Below are positions 36,080-44,370 of a stretch of 64,000 nt of DNA, in pieces (the first letter of the stretch is position 1; each line of letters begins with the position of its first letter). The DNA comes from Agromyces sp. Marseille-P2726 (lineage in GTDB: Bacteria; Actinomycetota; Actinomycetes; Actinomycetales; Microbacteriaceae): positions 62,001 to 126,000 of the forward strand of contig NZ_CADDWM010000011.1 of the NCBI RefSeq assembly GCF_902809835.1, given 5' to 3'. Both the position numbers and the translations under genes were made by a program. Below the pieces are notes generated by a model. It did no database searches and was not told the DNA's origin. It was given only the letters and a program-made list of their open reading frames with translations.

Positions 36080-37321
36080 GTGACCGAGACCACCCCCACT
36101 TCCGGCCCCGCGGCGGCCGAGCCGGCTCTCGACGAAGGTCCCGACCTCGCGGTCGCCGGTGGGAGGACGCCTCCGAAGCGGCCGCGTGGCGGGGCCATCC
36201 GATCGCTCGGCATCGGGCTCGTCGCGGTGTCGGCGGTCGCGGCCGGGTACCTGGCGCACCATGCGCTGTCCACGGAGCTCTACGAGGGCGCGTACCGGGA
36301 GCTCGAGCAGGCGAATGCCGCGGTGATCGCCAACTCGGCTGACTACCAGCGGTCGCTGCGCACGTCGGATGTCGCGGCCGAACAGGCCGAGGCGCTCGAG
36401 CAGGTCATCGTCCCCGGGTACGCGAAGCCCGAGGATGTCGAGGCGTTCCTCGCGGCGAGTGACGCGCTCGGGGCGGCCCTCGCCGACGCGGCACCCGCCG
36501 AGCCGGGCGACATCGACACGTTCACCGCGCCGGCGGCGCTCGAGTCGGCCGCGTGGGAGCGGTACGCCGATGCGGCGACCATGCTCGACCTGGCGTCGGC
36601 TCGTGAGGACGAGGCCGCGATGTTCGAGGACGCCGCCGACCCGCTGTTCGAAGCGAGGGCGCAGAACCAGGCTGCGGTCGAGGCCCTGTTCGCCGGTGCG
36701 CGTGAGGTCGCGGCGGCCGAGCTGCAGGCGAACCCATCGGCGACGAATCGCACGCGGATCCCGGTGCAGCGGATCATCGACGACACGAGGGATGACGCGG
36801 GCCCGCCCGCCCATTCCGCCACGGCGTTCACGGCGCTCGTCCAGGCCGTCGATGCGCTGCGCGCCTCGCACGCCGCGGAGGAGGCGCGCAAGCTGGAACC
36901 CGAGTACCCGATGCGAGCCGAGATCGAGGCCTTCGCCCGCTCGATCGCCGGGGGTGTCGCACTCGATTTCGTGTGGGCCCATCACGTGAACGGCCTGTCG
37001 AGCGACGGCTGGTACTCGGGGACGGCCCAGTTCTGGCCGACGGACGGCGGATGGGCTGAGATCAATCTCACGCACAGCGTGTCCGACCACTGGGCCGACG
37101 ACCCCAACGCCCGCGCGGTCGTCGTGCACGAGGTCGGCCACACCCAGGTGGTGCGGCCACTGTGCGAGCCGCTCTTCACCGGACCCGAGTTCGCCGGCGA
37201 CCACGAGATGTGGGCGACGGCGTGGGCCATCGGCATGGGCCACGACCTGCCCGGCGCGGGAATCGAGGCCTACGGGCGGCCGTCCGACGCCCAGATCGCT
37301 GTCGCGGCGCAGTGCCGATGA
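36080..37321 (+). CDS. Membrane-anchored putative metallopeptidase-like protein (HEVGH)
   Basis: A 413-residue protein that I do not recognise by name. An acidic, proline-rich N-terminus is followed by one membrane helix (IRSLGIGLVAVSAVAAGYLA, about 40-58) preceded by Lys/Arg, then a long Ala/Glu-rich helical region of about 220 residues and a compact C-terminal domain. That domain has VVHEVGHTQVV (350-354), an HExxH zinc signature, and 20 residues later DHEMWATAWAIGMG with Glu 376, the spacing of a gluzincin third ligand. Orientation predicts the domain outside the cell. The GTG start is chosen as the first plausible codon near the helix; GTG 35987 is an upstream alternative. Activity is inference. 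Confidence 0.6.
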   Translation: MTETTPTSGPAAAEPALDEGPDLAVAGGRTPPKRPRGGAIRSLGIGLVAVSAVAAGYLAHHALSTELYEGAYRELEQANAAVIANSADYQRSLRTSDVAAEQAEALEQVIVPGYAKPEDVEAFLAASDALGAALADAAPAEPGDIDTFTAPAALESAAWERYADAATMLDLASAREDEAAMFEDAADPLFEARAQNQAAVEALFAGAREVAAAELQANPSATNRTRIPVQRIIDDTRDDAGPPAHSATAFTALVQAVDALRASHAAEEARKLEPEYPMRAEIEAFARSIAGGVALDFVWAHHVNGLSSDGWYSGTAQFWPTDGGWAEINLTHSVSDHWADDPNARAVVVHEVGHTQVVRPLCEPLFTGPEFAGDHEMWATAWAIGMGHDLPGAGIEAYGRPSDAQIAVAAQCR

Positions 37322-37385
37322 ACACCACGGAGGTCCCGAAGGATCGTGGCGGCGTCGGGAATATCCCGACCATCCGCGCGTTGGC

Positions 37386-37391
37386 TAGAAT
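37386..37391 (+). promoter_or_regulatory. -10 element of the riboflavin operon
   Basis: TAGAAT at 37386-37391, about 10-20 nt before the first conserved bases of the FMN riboswitch, so the riboswitch is at the 5' end of the transcript. Confidence 0.6.
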
Positions 37392-37399
37392 CGACAGAG

Positions 37400-37545
37400 A
37401 AACGTGCTCCGGGGTCGGTGTAATTCCGAACCGGCGGTGAAAGTCCGCGAACCGCGAGCGCGAGGCCCACGGGCCCTGCGCGAACGGTCGAACCGGTGGA
37501 ATTCCGGTACCGACGGTGAAAGTCCGGATGGGAGGCGGCACGTGT
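37400..37545 (+). promoter_or_regulatory. FMN riboswitch (RFN element)
   Basis: All conserved RFN blocks are readable in order: GGGGTCGGTGTAATTCCGAA (37411-37430), CCGGCGGTGAAAGTCCGCGA (37431-37450), a variable arm to about 37490, then CCGGTGGAATTCCGGTACCG (37493-37512) and ACGGTGAAAGTCCGGATGGG (37513-37532) with the closing GGCGGCACG. It binds FMN and lowers expression of the riboflavin genes when FMN is plentiful. The ribD start lies about 70 nt downstream. Confidence 0.96.
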
Positions 37546-37568
37546 CGACCGTGTCGTGCATGGTCGAC
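37544..37568 (+). promoter_or_regulatory. Hairpin after the FMN aptamer, candidate expression platform
   Basis: GTCGACC (37544-37550) and GGTCGAC (37562-37568) form a 7-bp stem with an 11-nt loop directly behind the aptamer. There is no T tract, so it may act on translation or by Rho rather than as an intrinsic terminator. Confidence 0.45.
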
Positions 37569-37615
37569 GACCGGCATCGCCGAGCACCCCCGGAGCCCTG
37601 AGACAGGACGACCGG

Positions 37616-38686
37616 ATGACGAGCGATGTGCACACGATGGCGGATGCCGATGCGATGCGCCGTGCGCTCGAGCTCGCTACACGGGGCCCGTCGAAGGGCG
37701 TGAACCCGCGCGTAGGCTGCGTCATCCTCTCCCCCCACGGTGACGTGCTGGCCGAGGGCTGGCACCGCGGAGCGGGCACCGCGCACGCCGAGGTCGATGC
37801 CCTCTCGCGCCTGGCACCCGGCGATGCCGAGGGGGCGACCGTCGTCGTGACGCTCGAGCCCTGCAATCACACCGGTCGCACCGGGCCGTGCGCAGTGGCC
37901 CTCATCGAGGCGGGCGTCGCCCGCGTCGTCTATGCCGTCGCGGATCCCGGCGCCGACTCGGCGGGCGGCGCTGAACGGCTGCGTGCCGCGGGCATCGAGG
38001 TCACGCACGACGTGCTGGGCGACGAAGTCGAGGCGTTCCTCGGCGACTGGCTGTTCGCCGCTCGACAGCGGCGACCCCGGGTGACGGTGAAGTGGGCCGC
38101 GAGCCTCGACGGACGTGCCGCGGCATCCGACGGTTCGAGCCGATGGATCACCGGCCCCCTCGCGCGCGCCGACGTGCACCGCCGCCGGGCCGCCGCCGAC
38201 GCGATCGCGGTCGGCACGGGCACGATCTTCGCCGACGACCCCGCGCTCACCGCCCGCGACCCGGGTGGGGAGTTCTTCGACTCGCAGCCGGTTCCGGTGG
38301 TGTTCGGTCGCCGGCCGGTTCCAGTGGATGCCGCGGTGACCCGTCATCCGCACGCCCCCATCCTGCTCGAGGGCGCAGATCTCGCGCGCGACCTGGCGCT
38401 GCTGCAGCGCCGAGGCATCCGCTCGCTCTTCATCGAGGGCGGGCCCACGCTGGCCAGCGCCTTCATCGCGGCCGGCCTCGTCGACGAGCTGCTCGTGTAC
38501 GTCGCGCCCGTACTGCTCGGTGGGCCACGACTCGCCATCGGCGACCTCGGCATCGACAACGTCGCCGATGCCCGTCGCTTCGACTTCGCCGCCATCGAGC
38601 GGCTCGGCGACGACCTCCTCGTCGTCGCACACCCGACCGATCACCGACCCGCCGAGCGGCCCGCGCTTCTCGACCACCGACCCTGA
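37616..38686 (+). CDS. ribD: Bifunctional diaminohydroxyphosphoribosylaminopyrimidine deaminase / 5-amino-6-ribosylaminouracil reductase
   Basis: A 356-residue fusion catalysing steps 2 and 3 of riboflavin synthesis. The deaminase half has zinc ligands in GTAHAEVDAL and TLEPCNHTGRTGPC; the reductase half begins RPRVTVKWAASLDGRAAASDG, with RWITGPLARADVHRRRAAADA and FIEGGPTLASAFIAAGLVDE. ATG 37616 follows a weak ACAGGACG; ATG 37637 is an in-frame alternative. It heads the riboswitch-controlled operon. Confidence 0.95.
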   Translation: MTSDVHTMADADAMRRALELATRGPSKGVNPRVGCVILSPHGDVLAEGWHRGAGTAHAEVDALSRLAPGDAEGATVVVTLEPCNHTGRTGPCAVALIEAGVARVVYAVADPGADSAGGAERLRAAGIEVTHDVLGDEVEAFLGDWLFAARQRRPRVTVKWAASLDGRAAASDGSSRWITGPLARADVHRRRAAADAIAVGTGTIFADDPALTARDPGGEFFDSQPVPVVFGRRPVPVDAAVTRHPHAPILLEGADLARDLALLQRRGIRSLFIEGGPTLASAFIAAGLVDELLVYVAPVLLGGPRLAIGDLGIDNVADARRFDFAAIERLGDDLLVVAHPTDHRPAERPALLDHRP

Positions 38687-38697
38687 GAGGGACCGAC

Positions 38698-39393
38698 ATG
38701 TTCACCGGAATCATCGAGGAGCTCGGCTCCATCGCGCGCGTCGAACGCGCCGTCGACGCCGCTCGCCTCACCGTACGCGGACCCATCGCGGTCGAGGGCG
38801 CGAAGCACGGCGACTCCATCGCCGTCTCGGGCGTGTGCCTCACCGTCGTGGACTTCGATGCCGAGTCGTTCACCGCCGACGTCATGGCGCAGACGCTCGC
38901 GATGTCGACGCTCGCGGATGCGCGCGAAGGACGTCGCGTGAACCTCGAGCGCGCCGCGCGGGTGGGTGACCGCCTGGGCGGCCACATCGTCCAGGGGCAC
39001 ATCGACGGCACCGCGCGCGTGCTCGAGGTGCGGCCGGGTGAGGCCTGGCGCGTCATCCGGTTCTCGCTCGACGAGGCGCACGCCCCGCTCGTCGTCGACA
39101 AGGGCTCCATCGCGGTCGACGGGGTCTCGCTGACGGTGAGCGCGCTCGGCGATGAGCCGGATGGGTCCTGGTTCGAGGTGTCGCTCATTCCCGAGACCAT
39201 CACCGCCACGACGCTCGGCGATCTCGAGGTCGGCGACCTCGTGAACATCGAGACCGACATCGTCGCCCGCCACGTCGAGCGGATGCTGCGGCTCGACGCC
39301 CATCGCTCGCTGCCGTCATCGGTATCGGGCCTCGAGATGCCGCCGTCCGCGGCGCCGCAACCCGCAGCTTCCGATGCAAGGAGCCTCGCATGA
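38698..39393 (+). CDS. ribE: Riboflavin synthase (alpha chain)
   Basis: A 231-residue protein with two lumazine-binding barrel repeats. The first opens MFTGIIEELGSIARVER and has DSIAVSGVCLTVVDFDAESF; the second has GSIAVDGVSLTVSAL at the equivalent place. The enzyme dismutates two 6,7-dimethyl-8-ribityllumazine molecules to riboflavin. GAGAGGGACCGAC precedes the ATG; the stop overlaps ribBA. Confidence 0.95.
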   Translation: MFTGIIEELGSIARVERAVDAARLTVRGPIAVEGAKHGDSIAVSGVCLTVVDFDAESFTADVMAQTLAMSTLADAREGRRVNLERAARVGDRLGGHIVQGHIDGTARVLEVRPGEAWRVIRFSLDEAHAPLVVDKGSIAVDGVSLTVSALGDEPDGSWFEVSLIPETITATTLGDLEVGDLVNIETDIVARHVERMLRLDAHRSLPSSVSGLEMPPSAAPQPAASDARSLA

Positions 39394-40724
39394 GCCTCGC
39401 CACGATTTCCGAAGTGCTCGACGCGCTGCGAGCGGGCAAGCCCGTCATCGTCGCCGACGACGAGGCCCGCGAGAACGAGGGCGACGCCATCATGGCCGCC
39501 GAGTTCGCCACGCAGGAATGGATCGCGTGGATGGTGCGGCACACGAGCGGCTTCCTCTGCGCCCCCATGCCCGGCGAGGTCGCCGACCGCCTCGAACTCC
39601 CGCTCATGACGGAGCGCAATGAGGACGTGCGAGGCACCGCGTACACGATCTCGGTCGACGCCGCCGACCGCAACTCGACCGGGATCAGCGCCGCCGAGCG
39701 TGCCCACACGCTCCGAGTCCTGGCCGACCCCGAGTCGGGCCCCGAGCACCTCATCCGGCCGGGCCACATCCTCCCGCTCCGGGCCGTCGAGGGTGGCGTC
39801 CGCGAGCGCGCCGGGCACACCGAGGCCGCCGTCGACCTGCTCCGCCTCGCGGGCCTCTCCCCCGTCGGCGTGATCGCCGAGATCGTCGAGGACGACGGCG
39901 AGATGATGCGCCTGCCGGCGCTGATCGAGCTCGGCGAGCGCGAGGGGCTTCCGGTCACGACGGTCGCCGCCCTCATCGACTGGCTGCGCGAGCGCCACGG
40001 CGGGCACGACCTCGCGACGGCGGCCGGACACGCCCCCGAGGTACCCGAGTCATCGCTCGTCGCCTTCGAGGTCGAGACCGCACTCCCGACCGAGCACGGG
40101 GTCTTCCGTGTCCGCGCCTACCGCGACCGCCGCACGGGCGCCGATCACGTCGCGATCATCGCGGGCGAGCCTGCCGAGGATCCACGCGGCGCGGTCGTCC
40201 GAGTGCACTCCGAGTGCCTGACCGGCGAAGCCTTCGGATCGCTCAAGTGCGAGTGCGGACCACAGCTCGACGCCGCGCTCGAGGCGATCCAGGACGAGGG
40301 CGGCGTGGTCGTCTACCTCCGCGGCCACGAGGGCCGGGGCATCGGCCTCATCAACAAGCTCCGCGCCTACCGCCTGCAGGAGGACGGCCTCGACACCCTC
40401 GACGCGAACCTCGCGCTCGGGCTCCCGATCGACGCGCGCGACTACACCGCCGCGACCGCGATCCTCGCGGACCTCGGCATCGACACGGTGCGACTGCTCA
40501 CGAACAACCCCGAGAAGGTGCGCCAACTCGAGGCCCGCGGCATCCGGGTCTCGGAGCGCGTGCCGCTGGTCGTCGGGGTCGGCGCCGGCAACGCCGGATA
40601 CCTGCAGACCAAGCGCGCCCGCATGGGGCACGCGATCGACGATCGGCAACTGGCAGACACCTCGACGGAGCTCAGCGGAACGGCCGCTGACCCCGAGACC
40701 ATCCTGGAAGGACACGCATCGTGA
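39390..40724 (+). CDS. ribBA: Bifunctional 3,4-dihydroxy-2-butanone-4-phosphate synthase / GTP cyclohydrolase II
   Basis: A 444-residue fusion supplying both precursors of lumazine. Domain 1 (about 1-205) has the acidic loop [17 protein letters not shown] and [14 protein letters not shown]; domain 2 (about 220-410) has the zinc site [18 protein letters not shown] (Cys 276, 287, 289) and [19 protein letters not shown]. Both domains look catalytically complete. Start overlaps ribE (ATGA) and stop overlaps ribH (GTGA), so the operon is translationally coupled. Confidence 0.95.
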   Translation: MSLATISEVLDALRAGKPVIVADDEARENEGDAIMAAEFATQEWIAWMVRHTSGFLCAPMPGEVADRLELPLMTERNEDVRGTAYTISVDAADRNSTGISAAERAHTLRVLADPESGPEHLIRPGHILPLRAVEGGVRERAGHTEAAVDLLRLAGLSPVGVIAEIVEDDGEMMRLPALIELGEREGLPVTTVAALIDWLRERHGGHDLATAAGHAPEVPESSLVAFEVETALPTEHGVFRVRAYRDRRTGADHVAIIAGEPAEDPRGAVVRVHSECLTGEAFGSLKCECGPQLDAALEAIQDEGGVVVYLRGHEGRGIGLINKLRAYRLQEDGLDTLDANLALGLPIDARDYTAATAILADLGIDTVRLLTNNPEKVRQLEARGIRVSERVPLVVGVGAGNAGYLQTKRARMGHAIDDRQLADTSTELSGTAADPETILEGHAS

Positions 40725-41191
40725 GCGGCAAGGGCTCCCCCGAACTCGACATCGACGGCACCGGCATGCGGGTCGTGATCGTCGCGGGCAGCTGGCACGA
40801 GGAGATCTCGAACGGGCTCATCGCCGGCGCGACACGCACCCTCGAGGCATCCGGTGCCTCGTACGAGCTCATCCGGGTGCCCGGCAGCTTCGAGTTGCCG
40901 GTGGTCGCCAAGGCGGCGCTCGAATTGGGCGCCGACGCGGTGGTCGCCCTCGGCGTGATCATCCGCGGCGGCACGCCGCACTTCGAGTACGTCTCGTCTG
41001 CGGCGACCGACGGCCTCACGCGGGTGGCGCTCGACACGGGAAAGCCCGTCGGCTTCGGTGTGCTGACCCTCGACGACGAGCAGCAGGGGCTCGACCGCGC
41101 CGGCCTCCCGGGCTCGAAGGAGGACAAGGGCCGCGAGGCGGCCGAGGCGGCGATCGCCACGGTTCGCGCGCTGCGGGGCCTCACCGTCTGA
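40721..41191 (+). CDS. ribH: 6,7-dimethyl-8-ribityllumazine synthase
   Basis: A 156-residue lumazine synthase. Conserved are [34 protein letters not shown], the [20 protein letters not shown] loop with its catalytic His, and [20 protein letters not shown]. It condenses the products of RibBA and RibD; it assembles as a pentamer or capsid in the family. GTG 40721 is coupled to ribBA. Confidence 0.95.
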   Translation: MSGKGSPELDIDGTGMRVVIVAGSWHEEISNGLIAGATRTLEASGASYELIRVPGSFELPVVAKAALELGADAVVALGVIIRGGTPHFEYVSSAATDGLTRVALDTGKPVGFGVLTLDDEQQGLDRAGLPGSKEDKGREAAEAAIATVRALRGLTV

Positions 41192-41266
41192 GCCCGCGGC
41201 ATCCGTCGTTCGATTGATTCCCGCCCGGCGCCCGCTCCTCGGCTGGCCCCCGGCTCTCGCGGCTCC

Positions 41267-41278
41267 TAGGCTCGGGGC
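41267..41278 (+). promoter_or_regulatory. Leaderless promoter (-10 TAGGCT)
   Basis: TAGGCT at 41267-41272, a 6-nt spacer, and ATG at 41279. Confidence 0.6.
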
Positions 41279-41635
41279 ATGGACATCCTTCGCATCATCC
41301 TCCTGATCCTGCACTTCGTCGGCCTCTCGATGCTCCTCGGGGGCTTCCTCGTGCAGGCGAAGGCCGTCGCGCAGGGCAAGGGCACGGTGGTGCGGGCGAT
41401 GATCGACGGCGCGCTCACCCAGTTGATCACCGGCCTCCTGCTCGTCGCGACGATCGAGATGGGCGACCTGGGCGACGTGAACAACATCAAGATCGGCGTG
41501 AAGCTCGTCATCGCGATCATCATCACGGTGCTCGTCTTCATGTACCGCAAGAAGACCCCGGCTCCGTCGTGGGCGCTGTGGACGATCGGCGGGTTGACGC
41601 TCGCGAACGTCATCATCGCGGTCGCCTGGCGCTGA
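41279..41635 (+). CDS. Small four-helix membrane protein of unknown function
   Basis: A 118-residue protein made almost entirely of four hydrophobic helices: ILRIILLILHFVGLSMLLGG, then ALTQLITGLLLVATI, VKLVIAIIITVLVFMY and ALWTIGGLTLANVIIAVAW, with short charged loops (QAKAVAQGKG, MYRKKTPAP). I do not recognise the family. It has its own leaderless promoter and lies 87 bp after ribH, so it is probably not part of the riboflavin operon. Confidence 0.75.
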   Translation: MDILRIILLILHFVGLSMLLGGFLVQAKAVAQGKGTVVRAMIDGALTQLITGLLLVATIEMGDLGDVNNIKIGVKLVIAIIITVLVFMYRKKTPAPSWALWTIGGLTLANVIIAVAWR

Positions 41636-41677
41636 CCGCGTCGGACGGTCGGGTTTCGGGATCGTATACGAAAGCCG

Positions 41678-41683
41678 TAGACT
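41678..41683 (+). promoter_or_regulatory. -10 element of the MHS transporter gene
   Basis: TAGACT at 41678-41683, preceded at 41663-41670 by the palindrome CGTATACG. The start codon is about 100 bp downstream, leaving a long untranslated leader with no structure I recognise. Confidence 0.45.
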
Positions 41684-41785
41684 TGTTCGGTTGCCACAAG
41701 CGACCATTCCTCATTCCGCACGCCGATCCGTCCGACCGACGCCCCCGTGCGGCTCCATCCCTTCAACGGAGCCTCCCGCACGAAC

Positions 41786-43210
41786 ATGTCCACTCCCGAT
41801 ACCGCGACCTCCACGGGCGCAACCGCTTCCCCCGCCAACCCGCGCAGCCGGGTGGTGCTCGCCAGCCTCATCGGCACGACGATCGAGTTCTACGACTTCT
41901 ACGTCTACGCCACCGCGGCGGTGCTCGTCTTCCCGCACCTGTTCTTCCCGACCGGTGACCCGACAACGGCCCTGCTCTCGTCGTTCGCGATCTTCGGCGC
42001 CGCCATGGTGGCGCGCCCGCTCGGCGCGATCTTCTTCGGCCACCTCGGCGACAAGCACGGTCGCAAGGCCACCCTCGTCGGCGCGCTGCTCACCATGGGC
42101 ATCGCGACCTTCCTCATCGGCGTGCTGCCCACCTACGCCGTCGTCGGGTGGTTCGCCCCGCTGCTGCTCGTGATCCTCCGCCTCGCGCAGGGCTTCGCCC
42201 TCGGCGGCGAGTGGTCTGGCGCCGCGCTCGTCGCCACCGAGAACGCTCCGGCCGGCAAGCGCGCCTGGTACGGCACGTTCCCGCAGCTCGGTGCGCCGCT
42301 CGGCTTCATCATCGCGAACGGCCTGTTCCTCATCATCGCCGCGGTGCTCCCATCGGACGACCCCACCCGGCCCTCGCAGGCATTCCTCGACTGGGGCTGG
42401 CGCATCCCGTTCCTGTTCTCGATCGTCATGGTCGCCGTCGGACTGTGGGTGCGACTTCGACTCGTCGAATCGACGGCCTTCTCCAAGGCATCGAAGGAGG
42501 GCAGGCTCACGAAGCTGCCCCTCGCCACGGTCTTCCGCAGGTACTGGAGGCAGCTCATCCTCGGGACCTTCTTCATGCTCGCGACGTACGTGCTCTTCTA
42601 CCTGATGACGACGTTCTCGCTCAGCTACGGTCGCGCGGCGGTGGAGCCCACCGACGGCTCGCTGCCCGGACTCGGCTACTCGTACAACACCTTCGTGCTC
42701 ATGCTGATCGCGGGCGTCGTGTTCTTCGGCATCTTCACGCTCGTCTCCGGCCCGTGGGCCGACCGATGGGGTCGCCGCAGGACGCTCATCTGGGTGACCA
42801 TCGGCATCATCCTGTTCGGCCTCGTCTGGGTGCCGCTGCTCGGCGCCGGCTTCATCGGCGTGATGGCCTGGCTCATCATCGGCTTCACCCTCATGGGACT
42901 CACGTTCGGCCCGATGGGCGCGCTGCTGCCCGAGCTGTTCCCCACGAACGTGCGCTACACCGGATCCGGCATCTCGTACAACGTGTCGTCGATCCTCGGC
43001 GCCGCCGTGGCCCCGTTCATCGCGGTCGCGCTGTGGCAGGCCGGCGGCGGCTCCCCGTTCTGGGTGGGCGTGTACCTCGCGGGCTCCGCGGTGCTCACGC
43101 TCATCGCCCTCCTGCTCTCGAAGGAGACGAAGGACGTCGACTACGAGGCCGCGGGCGACGAAGCCGAGGGCCGGCTGGCCGAGGGCCAGGCCGAGGCCGC
43201 GGCGCTGTAG
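41786..43210 (+). CDS. MFS transporter of the metabolite:H+ symporter (MHS) family
   Basis: A 474-residue, 12-helix transporter. GTTIEFYDFYVYATAAVLVF opens helix 1 as in ShiA/ProP/KgtP-type MHS proteins, GDKHGRKATLVGALL is the loop 2-3 signature, RLAQGFALGGEWSGAALVAT helix 4, and the repeat loop DRWGRRRTLIW appears in the second half. Substrates of the family are dicarboxylates, shikimate, betaines or aromatic acids; with a protocatechuate pathway 4 kb away an aromatic or organic acid is possible but unproven. ATG 41786; the C-terminal tail is Glu/Ala-rich. A hairpin follows. Confidence 0.9.
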   Translation: MSTPDTATSTGATASPANPRSRVVLASLIGTTIEFYDFYVYATAAVLVFPHLFFPTGDPTTALLSSFAIFGAAMVARPLGAIFFGHLGDKHGRKATLVGALLTMGIATFLIGVLPTYAVVGWFAPLLLVILRLAQGFALGGEWSGAALVATENAPAGKRAWYGTFPQLGAPLGFIIANGLFLIIAAVLPSDDPTRPSQAFLDWGWRIPFLFSIVMVAVGLWVRLRLVESTAFSKASKEGRLTKLPLATVFRRYWRQLILGTFFMLATYVLFYLMTTFSLSYGRAAVEPTDGSLPGLGYSYNTFVLMLIAGVVFFGIFTLVSGPWADRWGRRRTLIWVTIGIILFGLVWVPLLGAGFIGVMAWLIIGFTLMGLTFGPMGALLPELFPTNVRYTGSGISYNVSSILGAAVAPFIAVALWQAGGGSPFWVGVYLAGSAVLTLIALLLSKETKDVDYEAAGDEAEGRLAEGQAEAAAL

Positions 43211-43228
43211 CGACCCGACCGATCACGG

Positions 43229-43265
43229 GGTGGATGCCGCGACCGACGGCTCTGCGGCATCCACC
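43229..43265 (+). terminator. Terminator after the MHS transporter gene
   Basis: A perfect 12-bp stem GGTGGATGCCGC (43229-43240) and GCGGCATCCACC (43254-43265) with a 13-nt loop, 19 bp past the stop. It is built from the 9-mer that is over-represented in the window. Confidence 0.75.
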
Positions 43266-43412
43266 GCCACCATCCTCATCATCGACGGTGCGCGACGTCT
43301 CGCGACCCCTTCTCCCCCTGCCACTCGCGGCGTAGCATGGCCCGCGACAGGGGCCGCCGGGTCATCCGCCGGCAGTCGTCGGCGCTCGGCCGCCCGGAAC
43401 GATGAGCGAGCG

Positions 43413-43838
43413 ATGAACATGACGATGGACATGATGAAGGGCGCCATGTCGTCGTCGGACATGCCCATGAAGGACATGGATCCGGCGATGATGCAGGAGT
43501 GTATCGAGGCCGTCTCAGCATGCGCGCAGGCCTGCATCATGTGCGCGGACGCCGATGCCGGAGAGGGCATGGGCCGATGCGCCGGGCTGTGCGCGAACTG
43601 CGCAGACGTCTGCGACACCATGGTCCGCATGATGCTCCGCATGAACGGCATGGACATGCAGGTCACGATGTCGATGATGCAGACGACGGTCATGATGTGC
43701 CGGGCCTGCTCGGCGGAGTGCATGAAGCACGCCGAAATGAGCGAGCACTGCCGCATGTGCGCCATGGCGTGCGATCAGGCCGTCATGGCCATGGAGAAGA
43801 TGATGGGCGCGATGCGGGAGTCGATGCCCACGACCTGA
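43413..43838 (+). CDS. Met/Cys-rich four-helix-bundle protein, copper storage (Csp/DUF326)-like
   Basis: A 141-residue protein with about 34 Met and 14 Cys. After a Met-rich start (MNMTMDMMKGAM) the Cys pattern CIEAVSACAQACIMC, then RCAGLCANCADVC, MMCRACSAEC and HCRMCAMAC follows the C-x3-C and C-x2-C spacing of copper-storage Csp four-helix bundles, whose thiolates line the core and bind many Cu(I). No Tat or Sec signal is seen, so it should be cytosolic, like Csp3. Start could be ATG 43413 or in-frame Met codons 2-4 triplets later. No copper pump or regulator gene is adjacent. Confidence 0.75.
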   Translation: MNMTMDMMKGAMSSSDMPMKDMDPAMMQECIEAVSACAQACIMCADADAGEGMGRCAGLCANCADVCDTMVRMMLRMNGMDMQVTMSMMQTTVMMCRACSAECMKHAEMSEHCRMCAMACDQAVMAMEKMMGAMRESMPTT

Positions 43839-43849
43839 GCCGCTCGGGA

Positions 43850-44203
43850 TCAGGCGTCGGCGACGCTCCATCGTCCGCCGCCGAGTGCGAGCACGCCGTA
43901 CACCGCGTGCAGTGCGACCGGCTCGCCGGGGCGAAGCGCGCCGTCGAATGCGTCGTGGTGCCAGACGCGGTGCGGGTCGCCGCCATCGAAGCGGATGAGC
44001 GTGGCGTAGCCCTCGTCGTCGACGTCGGCGACGATCGCGTCGACCCACCTGCTCGGCGTGGCCAGCGCGAGGCGCTCCTGCATCGCATGGAGGCCGTGTC
44101 CGGGTCGGTGGCTCTCGCAGGTCGCCGCCGTCACGCAGCCGCGCATGCCCATGACCTCGCCCGTGCGGGGCTCGGTGGCGGCGTGCGGCTCGCGGTACGA
44201 CAT
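43850..44203 (-). CDS. Small protein of unknown function
   Basis: A 117-residue protein convergent with the Csp-like gene (11 bp apart). Start ATG 44203 has GAGGAGTCCTC directly upstream and a TATCGT -10 at 44236-44231. It begins MSYREPHAATEPRTGEVMG and continues with two Cys (MRGCVTAATCESHRPGHG), then a beta-rich region with WVDAIVADVDDEGYATLIRF and HRVWHHDAFD, which looks like a small SH3-like or hydrolase-regulatory barrel. I cannot assign a family. Confidence 0.6.
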   Translation of the reverse strand: MSYREPHAATEPRTGEVMGMRGCVTAATCESHRPGHGLHAMQERLALATPSRWVDAIVADVDDEGYATLIRFDGGDPHRVWHHDAFDGALRPGEPVALHAVYGVLALGGGRWSVADA

Positions 44204-44358
44204 GAGGACTCCTCGGTCTCGGATGCAGCCACGATACGCCCGGCATCTGCGGATTCCGCGGCCGGGTGTCACATACGGAAACACGCTTCGACCCTCGGCG
44301 ACCCGAGCGGGTCGAGGCGGCCCGCATCTCCCGATACGGCGGCCTCGGCGAGTGCTCG

Positions 44359-44370
44359 TACGATGTCGCC
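44359..44370 (+). promoter_or_regulatory. Leaderless promoter of psuG (-10 TACGAT)
   Basis: TACGAT at 44359-44364, a 6-nt spacer, ATG at 44371. Confidence 0.6.
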
